A stretch of 56,504 nt of DNA, from positions 1 to 56,504 of the forward strand of contig CAKKQC010000015.1 of assembly GCA_919901855.1 (NCBI GenBank). Reading direction: 5' to 3'. This document shows, piece by piece, positions 34,722-41,344 of the stretch (position 1 is its first letter; each line of letters starts with the position of its first letter). The stretch comes from a bacterium. Lineage in GTDB: Bacteria; Oederibacteriota; CAKKQC01. The position numbers and the translations under genes were made by a program. The notes below the pieces were generated by a model that did not search any database, was not told the DNA's origin, and was given only the letters and a program-made list of their open reading frames with translations.

Positions 34722-34962
34722 TGTTGCGGAGACGGCCGCGGAACCGGGCCAAGTAGCGGTTCACTCCCGCCTGCGTGCGGAGATCGGGATGCGCACGGTC
34801 GGACCACGCCCCGGCGCCGCGGCGCAGGTTCCGCCGGAACTTCATGAGCTGGAGCGACTTCTCGAGCGCCTCGGCGATGAACCGGCTCCGGCTCCGGACC
34901 GGCACCGTGCGCTTGAGCTCCGCGCTGAGCTCGTCGGGCAACACCACCTGAGTCTTGACCAT
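34714..34962 (-). CDS. vapB: Ribbon-helix-helix antitoxin, VapB-like
   Basis: The 82-residue protein begins MVKTQVVLPDELSAELKR, a ribbon-helix-helix N-terminus with a beta-strand and amphipathic helices to about residue 40. A basic, flexible C-terminal part follows (RRNLRRGAGAW and so on) that would wrap around the PIN toxin. It should bind its own promoter as a dimer. A strong AGGAGG ribosome binding site lies before the ATG at 34962. The open frame upstream of that ATG is a shadow. Confidence 0.78.
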   Translation of the reverse strand: MVKTQVVLPDELSAELKRTVPVRSRSRFIAEALEKSLQLMKFRRNLRRGAGAWSDRAHPDLRTQAGVNRYLARFRGRLRNSA

Positions 34963-34981
34963 GTCTCCTCCTGTCAATACT

Positions 34982-35010
34982 ACTATATGGCCATCTATAT
35001 GGATACGCAA
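34982..35010 (-). promoter_or_regulatory. vapBC promoter with operator-like repeats
   Basis: On the minus strand TTGCGT (35010-35005), 17 nt, then TATAGT (34987-34982). The spacer holds the palindrome ATGGCCAT (34987-34994). Two direct copies of CTATATGG (plus strand 34983-34990 and 34995-35002) start 12 bp apart. This is the expected position of an antitoxin operator. Confidence 0.5.
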
Positions 35011-35023
35011 CGCCCGTGGAGCG

Positions 35024-35653
35024 TCAGCGCTGGACGAGGAAGACGCGGGCGGGGGCGCCGTCGGCGCCCGGGATCCTGAGCGGACCGCAGAAGAGCTCGT
35101 AGTCGCCGGGCTCGACTTGCGAGAGATCGAGCCCCTCGAGGATCGTGACCCCGGCGTCCATGAGCGCATGGTGGGCCGGATGCGTGCCGCTCCGGATCCG
35201 GTCCACGGAGAGATAATCGACCCCGACAAGCCGGAGCTTCTTCAACCCCAGGAACGCGGCCGCCCCGCCCGTGAGGCCGACGAAGCCCTCGTCGAATGCT
35301 TTCGCCGTCCCCCACCGGTCCGAGTTCGGGGTCCGGAGCAGGACCCGTTCGACCCCGGCCCAGTCCAGGGGCTCGAGATCCGCGGCCTCGATGTGGCTGG
35401 GACGGCTCAGGCGGACCACCCGGGCCGTCCCCACCAGCGCCTCGAGCGGAATCGTCTCGACGCCGCCGCGGCCGTCGTAGACGTGCCGGGGCGCGTCGAC
35501 GTGGGTGCCCGTGTGGGTGCCAAGCGTGACGAGCGAGGAGTTCGAGGAACCGCCCTTGGCGATCTCGGACACGGGCTCGATCCGAAACTCCGGGTTCTTC
35601 GGGTAGACGATCATCCCGGGCTTCAGGTCGAGGGTCACGTCGAGGATGCGCAC
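35024..35653 (-). CDS. Cyclase/kynurenine-formamidase-like metal-dependent hydrolase
   Basis: The 209-residue protein has the cyclase-family metal signature HTGTHVDAPRH (His47, His51, Asp53, His57) and the usual late motif GVDYLSVDR. The family includes KynB arylformamidases and bacterial cyclases or isatin hydrolases. No other tryptophan-degradation gene is nearby, so the substrate is unknown. It starts 6 bp after the second PorV-like gene and is presumably co-transcribed with it, ending the operon that begins at 38256. Confidence 0.85.
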   Translation of the reverse strand: MRILDVTLDLKPGMIVYPKNPEFRIEPVSEIAKGGSSNSSLVTLGTHTGTHVDAPRHVYDGRGGVETIPLEALVGTARVVRLSRPSHIEAADLEPLDWAGVERVLLRTPNSDRWGTAKAFDEGFVGLTGGAAAFLGLKKLRLVGVDYLSVDRIRSGTHPAHHALMDAGVTILEGLDLSQVEPGDYELFCGPLRIPGADGAPARVFLVQR

Positions 35654-35659
35654 GAAACG

Positions 35660-36667
35660 CTACTCGGGGAACCGGATGAAGGAGACGCCGAACCGGTGCA
35701 CGGTGGTAAACGAAAGAAACTCGGCAGCGTAGTCGAGCCGCAGGCCGGAAAACGCGACCCCCGCCCCCACGCTCCAGGCGGAGTCGCGCGCCGCGCCCCC
35801 GCTCGCGAGGACCCGGTAGCCGCCGCGGACGAACGCCCACCCGGCGTACGCGTATTCGAGCCCGCCGCCGTAGCCGGTCGCGTGCTCGAGCCGCCGCAGA
35901 ACCGCCTCGCCCAGGATCCGGAGCACATGCGGCGGCGGCGCCAGGTGCACCTCGGGCGCCGTGAGGCTTTCCATCGTGCCGATCGCGGACCCGCCGACGG
36001 GCACCGCCATAGTCCACGCGGCCCCGAACCGCCACATGAGCGGGAGCGGATTGTTGTCGACGGGGAACTTCGCGTCGTCGTAGCGCAGGTGCCCGCCCCA
36101 GTGCTGGATGGAGGCGCCGAATCGCAGGCCCGCCGAGGCGATCGCGGCCTGGGCGCCGAGATCGGCGGCGTAGTCGTTGGCCGCCGATTCCTCCAGCAGG
36201 GTGGACCGGACGAGCTTGGCGGAAGCGCCAACGAACACGGGCACCCCGGGGACCGGCCGCGCGATCCCCGCAGTCATCACGAGGTCCGACTCGGCGGTGA
36301 CCGAGGAAACGCGGCCGGTCGGGTCGATCCGCTCCACCGGGCCTGTGGTCAGGTACGAAACGCCCGCCGCGAGGCCGAATCCCCGGAAGGCGCCGCCGCC
36401 TAGCACGCTCGCGTAGGTGTCGCCCGCAAACCCCTGCCGGACGAGCGCCGAGCCTTCGGCCTCCGGAAGCTCGGAGAGCCCGGCGGGGTTGTACCCGAGC
36501 GCCTCGACCGTCCCGCCCACCGCCGCGTACGCCTCGCCCAGCGAGGCCGGACGCGCCGCTACGGGCTCGAGCAGGATCTGTCCGCCCGACGTGCCGACGG
36601 CCGCCCCAGCGGGGGACGAGCCGGCGGCAAGCCACCCGAACGCGACCATGGTCCGCAGGAGCGTCAC
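35660..36667 (-). CDS. PorV/PorQ family outer-membrane barrel (second copy)
   Basis: The 335-residue protein has a signal peptide (MVAFGWLAAGSSPAGA). The family N-terminus follows: LLEPVAARPASLGEAYAAVG, then EALGYNPAGLSELP, with the conserved NPAG loop. Beta-strands alternate through the rest, and the C-terminus ends HRFGVSFIRFPE. The start is GTG at 36667, overlapping the stop of the upstream CTD-protein gene (GTGA). This repeats the cargo-then-PorV order of the pair at 24083-26658, although the sequences are clearly diverged. The open frame extends upstream, but that part is a shadow. Confidence 0.8.
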   Translation of the reverse strand: MTLLRTMVAFGWLAAGSSPAGAAVGTSGGQILLEPVAARPASLGEAYAAVGGTVEALGYNPAGLSELPEAEGSALVRQGFAGDTYASVLGGGAFRGFGLAAGVSYLTTGPVERIDPTGRVSSVTAESDLVMTAGIARPVPGVPVFVGASAKLVRSTLLEESAANDYAADLGAQAAIASAGLRFGASIQHWGGHLRYDDAKFPVDNNPLPLMWRFGAAWTMAVPVGGSAIGTMESLTAPEVHLAPPPHVLRILGEAVLRRLEHATGYGGGLEYAYAGWAFVRGGYRVLASGGAARDSAWSVGAGVAFSGLRLDYAAEFLSFTTVHRFGVSFIRFPE

Positions 36668-38256
36668 GGGCGGCGCACCACGACCAGGCGCTTCATGACG
36701 GACAGGCCCCCGCCGGTCACGAAGCACGCGTAGGCACCCGAAGCCACGGGCTGGCCGGCGGCGTTCGCCCCGTCCCATTCGAGCGTGACGACCTGGTGAC
36801 CGGGGCCCGTGTCCTCGAGCTCGCGGATAAGCTCACCGCGCAGGTTCCGGATCCGGACGACCACGCTCCCACCGCCGGGCGGCCAGGCGAGAATCGTCAT
36901 CCGCTCGCCCCGCGCCAGGTTCAACACCGCGCCCTCCGGGCCGCGGATCTTGACCTCGCCCAGGGCGACGGGCGGCGGATCCGGGACGAACGCGTAGCGG
37001 TACAGGGCGATCCGCGTCCCGCCCCAGGTCGCCGGGGCCGCCGTGACCGTGGCCGCGACCCAGATCGCCCCGGTGGAGTCGAGGACGATCCCGGCCCCGG
37101 CGGCCCCGTCCACGCCCGCCGGCAGGAAGAATGGAAGTCCCGGAAGGGGCGCGCCGGCGTGATCCCAGCCCATGACGACGGTGTCGTTTCCGACCGAGCC
37201 CGTGACGTAGCAGTTACGGGCCGCGTCCATGACGATCCCGCGGAACACCGTCGCCGGTCCCGGGCTGTACCGCACCGGGAATCCGGGTGCCGGGTTGCCG
37301 TTCTCGTCGAACTGCCACACCGCCCCGTCCGCGTCCATCGATCCCGCGACCCAGAAGTCGCCCATGACGTCCCGCACCCCGGCGAGAGGCTCGTCCCACG
37401 CGGCCGTCGCGAACCGGCGCGGCCAGCCCGGCTCCGGGGAGGCGAATAGCTCACCGGCGAACGTGTCCTCGTAGCAGGCCGGCGTGTACTTGAAGAGCAC
37501 GATATCGCCGCCGGACTGCGCCGCGATCCAGGCGTTCCCTATCCCGTCGACGGCGATCGCGCGCCCCGTAACCGAGAGCGTGAGCGACCCCGTCCAGAAC
37601 GTCGCCGACACCCGGGGCCCGGAGTCCGTACCCCCGACGTTCTTCCGAATCTGGCGGACGACGAAGAGCTGGTCCACGCCGTTCGCCGTGACCCACCCGA
37701 CGGAGAACGGCGTGCCCGACCCGTCGACCGCGACCCCCGCGCCGCCGCAGGGGTACCCGCGCTGGTTCTCGTGCCACGGCGAAGACGAGCCGCTGCCTCC
37801 GACGGGCAGGAACGGCCCCCGCAGCCGGAAGGTGGTAAGCTCGCCGAGCCCCTCCCCCGTGGAGGTAAACACCAGGTACTCCTCCGGCTCGGTATCGCCC
37901 GACCCGAAGCCGTGGTTGTGCACCGCGAGCGCCGGCGGCCCTTCGTCCATCCCGGCCCGGTCGTACCCCACGGCCATCAGCGGCCTCGCGGGGTTCGCCG
38001 CCGTCCACGACACCAGGGTCTGGGTGCGGGAATAATAGAGGGCGAGGACGTCCCGGCCGGTTGTGGGGCCGACCGCGTTCGTCACGTTCCCGGCCACCCA
38101 GATCGAGTCCAGGTAGCCGATCCCGAGGGCCGTCGCGGCCTCGGTGCCGTTGACGGAGTAGGACCACGGAAAGGTCGCGGTGAGGTCCCAGCGGGCCGCG
38201 GCGGCGGGCGACGCCAGGAACAGCCCCAGGCAGAGGTGAAGCGCGGCGCGCGGCAT
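36664..38256 (-). CDS. Secreted protein with FlgD/type-IX-like C-terminal domain (second copy)
   Basis: The 530-residue protein has a signal peptide (AALHLCLGLFLASPAAAA). It has propeller-like repeats with AIAVDGIGNAWIAAQ, VRDVMGDFWVAGS and GIVMDAARNCYVTGS. Its C-terminal domain (VVVRIRNLRGELIREL, then LEWDGANAAGQPVASGAYAC, ending MKRLVVVRRP) is of FlgD/type IX kind. Unlike the first copy it lacks the NPF entry motif. GATAAT lies 12 bases and AGGA about 8 bases before the ATG at 38256. The next gene encodes a PorV-like barrel with a 4-bp overlap. The biological role is unknown; surface display is inferred. Confidence 0.75.
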   Translation of the reverse strand: MPRAALHLCLGLFLASPAAAARWDLTATFPWSYSVNGTEAATALGIGYLDSIWVAGNVTNAVGPTTGRDVLALYYSRTQTLVSWTAANPARPLMAVGYDRAGMDEGPPALAVHNHGFGSGDTEPEEYLVFTSTGEGLGELTTFRLRGPFLPVGGSGSSSPWHENQRGYPCGGAGVAVDGSGTPFSVGWVTANGVDQLFVVRQIRKNVGGTDSGPRVSATFWTGSLTLSVTGRAIAVDGIGNAWIAAQSGGDIVLFKYTPACYEDTFAGELFASPEPGWPRRFATAAWDEPLAGVRDVMGDFWVAGSMDADGAVWQFDENGNPAPGFPVRYSPGPATVFRGIVMDAARNCYVTGSVGNDTVVMGWDHAGAPLPGLPFFLPAGVDGAAGAGIVLDSTGAIWVAATVTAAPATWGGTRIALYRYAFVPDPPPVALGEVKIRGPEGAVLNLARGERMTILAWPPGGGSVVVRIRNLRGELIRELEDTGPGHQVVTLEWDGANAAGQPVASGAYACFVTGGGLSVMKRLVVVRRP

Positions 38257-38329
38257 GATCCTGTCCTGATTATCCCACACGGGAGGTCGGACGCCATTGC
38301 AGATGTCGATATGTCACCACTGCGTCCAA

Positions 38330-38356
38330 GGGCCGTTGCCGGCCAGGCAACGGCCC
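38330..38356 (-). repeat. Inverted repeat after the helicase-nuclease gene
   Basis: A perfect 11-bp stem: GGGCCGTTGCC (38330-38340) and GGCAACGGCCC (38346-38356), loop GGCCA. It directly abuts the stop codon at 38357. On the minus strand it is followed only by TTGGACGC, so intrinsic termination is weak. The shape also fits a REP-like element. Confidence 0.5.
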
Positions 38357-41275
38357 CTACCAACCTGCCGGCAGTTTCATCGTGCCCTGGATCGAGGGAA
38401 AGAGCACGTACCCGTGGCTCCGGCCGAACTCCCACAGCTCGCGGGTCACCTCGACATCCCGGCGGCAGTACGCGATCAGGTGGTCGAAGTCGCCCGCCCG
38501 GAACCAACGGACGGCCTCGATGCCGTCCGCGAGCTTCGCCTTCCCCAGCGTGGCTTTCGCGAGGTCGTCGAGCCGCACCCGCCGGCCGAGCTTCGCCCGC
38601 ACCGCCTCCAGCAGATCCAGCGTCGGGATCTCGTCCCAGGCCTCGCGGGGCATGTACGCCGACAGGACCTCGTAGTCGAAGCTCCTGATATTGAATCCGA
38701 CCACGAGGCTCGCGCTCCGGAGGTCCTCGAGCAGGGCCGGGATCTCGGGCTCGCGGTAATCGCGATAGGCTGCCGCCTCGAGGTCGTAGACGCACCCCAC
38801 GGACATCCGCATGTCGCGCTTGCGATCCCAGCCCCCGACCTCGTCGGCCAGCTTCTGCGTCTCGAGGTCGAAGAACAATGTGTGGCCGTGGGGTGGCACC
38901 GGCACCGTCTTAGGTGCCGGTGCCACCTGAATAGGGACTGTTTCTGCTGCCGAGGCCGCCCCTTCAACCGTACGAGAGCGGCCGCCCGGCCCGGCGCCGG
39001 GCGTCGCCCGCCGGTCGGACCCGGCCTCCGCGGGCGCGAAGGTGCGCGCCAGCGCCATGGCGCCGCGCTTGTCCAGCGGGTGGTTGTGACTCCCGCACTT
39101 GGGGCTATGGATGCACGAGGGGCACCCCTCCTCGCACGGGCAAGCCTCAAGATGCGCGGCGACCGTCCGCATGAGGTCCCCCATGATCTCGAAGGCGTAG
39201 GGCGCGAGCCCGACGCCGCCGGGAACGCCGTCATAGATGAAGACGGTCGCCGTGGCCGTATCCGGGTGGTGCGTCGTCGAGATCCCGCCCAGGTCCCACC
39301 GGTCGCAGAGGGCAAAGAGGGGGAAGAGCGCGATCGAGATGTGCTCGAGCGCGTGGAGCGAGCCCATGAGGTCACGGTCGGGCCCGAGCCCGCTCAGCGC
39401 CGCCGGCGGCACCATCAGCCAGACGCCCACGGTCTCGAACTCCTGCGGGGGGAGGGTGAGCGGATGCTGGCTCAGCGTGATCCCCCCGCGGACGAGCTTG
39501 CGCTCGTACCCGACGACGCGGCCCGTGACCCGCACGTCGCCCCACGCCAGCGACCCCGGGCCGAAGGCGCGCTCCCCGCGGACCTTGAGCACCTTCGTGT
39601 CCTCGGTGGTCATCGCCGCCGTGTAGTAGTCCGCGGACACCTCGCGCGCGGTCACGCGCTTGGCGTCGAGATTCAGGGTCGCGATCTCGTACGTGTCACC
39701 GCCGTGGAGGTAGATCGCCTGCGGGTGGCACTCCTTGAAGGCGCGGAACCCGTCGACGGTCCCCATGACCCGCCCCTGGTCGTCCTCGATCGTGAAGGTC
39801 TCGCCCATGGACCGGATACTCACGAACCGCTGGGGCGTCTTCAGGGGGCAGAACCACTTCCGCTCCGTGGCGCCCTCGTGCAGCTTCCCCTCGGCCAGGA
39901 GCTCGGCCACGAGCGGCTCGAGCGAGGGGCCGAACCACTGCGCGTCGGCGGGCGCGAGCGGCGCCTCGGCGGCCGCGCAGACGAGATGGGGTTTCAGGAT
40001 CGCGGGGTTCGCCTCGTCGAGAAGAAGCCGCTCGGGCGGCCGGTCGAAGAACTCGCGCGGGTGATCGAGGAAGTAGTTGTCGAGCGCGTCCTCCATCCCG
40101 ACGAGGGCGACGAGGGCGGGCCGCGTGCCGCGGCCAACGCGGCCCGACCGCTGCCAGGTCGAGAGCATCGTGCCCGGGAACCCGACGAGGAGGCAGCCGT
40201 CCAGCCCGCCGATGTCGATGCCGAGTTCGAGCGCCGAGGTCGAGATGATCCCGGCCAGCTCGTCCCGGACGAGAGAGCGCTCGAGCCCGCGGCGCTCCTC
40301 CGGCAGGTACCCGGCGCGGTAGGCCTTGACCCGGTGGGCCAGGGCCGGCGACCGCTCGCCCAGCCAGATGGCGAGCAGTTCCGTGATCTTGCGCGCCTTC
40401 GTGAACGCGATCGTCTTGAGGCCGCCTTCCAGGAACCGGGCGAGGAGCTCGCAGGACTCCGTGTAGGCGTTGGCCTCGGGCCGCACGAGCGCGAAGAAGC
40501 GGGGCGGCGCCGGCGCGCCACTCTCGGCCACGAGTGCGAAGTCTTCGCCCGTGAGCCGGCGCAGGAACTCCGCGGGGTTCCTCAGGGTGGCCGAGGTCGC
40601 GACGAACTGCGGGGTCGAACCGTACCGGGCGCACGCGCGCTTGAGCCGCCGCAGGATCCCGGAGACGTGGGAACCGAAGATACCGCGGTACGCGTGCGCT
40701 TCGTCCAGGACGACCGTCCGGAGGTTCGCGAGGAACGGGGCCCAGGCGTGGTGCGAGGCCAGGATCGAGAGGTGGACCATGTCCGGATTGGTGAGAAGGA
40801 AGGCGGGGGGCGCGGAGCGGATCCGGGTGCGGGCCGACCCCGGCGTGTCGCCGTCGTAGAGGGCAGCGCTGAGGCGGGCGGCCTTCGGCAGATGACCCGA
40901 GAGCTCCTCGATCACGCGGCGCTGGTCCTGCGCCAGCGCCTTGAGCGGCGAGAGGTAGAGCGCGAACCCGGGATCGCCCGCGAGTTTCCGTTCCCAGACC
41001 GGCAGGAGGTACGTGAGGCTCTTGCCCGACGCCGTGGGAGTCGCGATGGCCGTGTGGCGGCCGGCGCGGATCAGCCGGATCCCCTCGACCTGGTGCGTGT
41101 ACAGCCGCTCGATCCCGCGCGCCCGGAGTAGGGGCCGGAGCTGGGGATGGAGGTCGAGCTCGGCATACCGGGCCGCCCGCGCCGGGTAGGCCTCCACGTG
41201 CACGATCCGGGCTTTCCATTCGGGATCACGCTGGAGGGACCGGACAAGGGCTTCGGCGTCGGAGACGGGTTCCAT
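38357..41275 (-). CDS. MrfA-type DEAD/DEAH helicase fused to a MrfB-type DEDD exonuclease domain
   Basis: The 972-residue protein has Walker A ATPTASGKS (78-86), DEAH (191-194), motif III SAT (228-230) and a helicase C domain containing the arginine-finger region QRSGRVGRG. A DUF1998-type zinc region with CPCEEGCPSCIHSPKCG follows. A proline-rich linker ends near residue 795, and an RNase-H-fold nuclease starts at 796. Its DEDDy acids are Asp803, Glu805, Asp867 and Asp940 with Tyr936. In Bacillus subtilis, MrfA (YprA) and MrfB (YprB) are separate products that repair mitomycin-type DNA damage; here both form one chain. The ATG at 41275 is the first methionine after the promoter region. The longer open frame upstream is a shadow. 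Confidence 0.88.
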   Translation of the reverse strand: MEPVSDAEALVRSLQRDPEWKARIVHVEAYPARAARYAELDLHPQLRPLLRARGIERLYTHQVEGIRLIRAGRHTAIATPTASGKSLTYLLPVWERKLAGDPGFALYLSPLKALAQDQRRVIEELSGHLPKAARLSAALYDGDTPGSARTRIRSAPPAFLLTNPDMVHLSILASHHAWAPFLANLRTVVLDEAHAYRGIFGSHVSGILRRLKRACARYGSTPQFVATSATLRNPAEFLRRLTGEDFALVAESGAPAPPRFFALVRPEANAYTESCELLARFLEGGLKTIAFTKARKITELLAIWLGERSPALAHRVKAYRAGYLPEERRGLERSLVRDELAGIISTSALELGIDIGGLDGCLLVGFPGTMLSTWQRSGRVGRGTRPALVALVGMEDALDNYFLDHPREFFDRPPERLLLDEANPAILKPHLVCAAAEAPLAPADAQWFGPSLEPLVAELLAEGKLHEGATERKWFCPLKTPQRFVSIRSMGETFTIEDDQGRVMGTVDGFRAFKECHPQAIYLHGGDTYEIATLNLDAKRVTAREVSADYYTAAMTTEDTKVLKVRGERAFGPGSLAWGDVRVTGRVVGYERKLVRGGITLSQHPLTLPPQEFETVGVWLMVPPAALSGLGPDRDLMGSLHALEHISIALFPLFALCDRWDLGGISTTHHPDTATATVFIYDGVPGGVGLAPYAFEIMGDLMRTVAAHLEACPCEEGCPSCIHSPKCGSHNHPLDKRGAMALARTFAPAEAGSDRRATPGAGPGGRSRTVEGAASAAETVPIQVAPAPKTVPVPPHGHTLFFDLETQKLADEVGGWDRKRDMRMSVGCVYDLEAAAYRDYREPEIPALLEDLRSASLVVGFNIRSFDYEVLSAYMPREAWDEIPTLDLLEAVRAKLGRRVRLDDLAKATLGKAKLADGIEAVRWFRAGDFDHLIAYCRRDVEVTRELWEFGRSHGYVLFPSIQGTMKLPAGW
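38892..38927 (-). repeat. REP-like perfect hairpin inside the helicase-nuclease linker
   Basis: A perfect 15-bp inverted repeat: GGTGGCACCGGCACC at 38892-38906 and GGTGCCGGTGCCACC at 38913-38927, loop GTCTTA. It is read in frame as residues 783-795 of the fusion protein, giving VAPAPKTVPVPP. It sits exactly between the helicase part and the DEDD nuclease part. Confidence 0.75.
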
Positions 41276-41305
41276 TCTGTCCCGTATCCTACCCTCCCCG
41301 CGCGG

Positions 41306-41335
41306 TTGACGTCCCCCGGCCTGACAAGCGATCAT
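41306..41335 (+). promoter_or_regulatory. Candidate comEC promoter
   Basis: TTGACG (41306-41311), 18 nt, GATCAT (41330-41335), then nine bases to the ATG at 41345. It lies in the 69-bp gap shared with the divergent helicase-nuclease gene. That gene has TAGGAT ten bases before its own start. Confidence 0.4.
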
Positions 41336-41344
41336 GCGGCCGTC

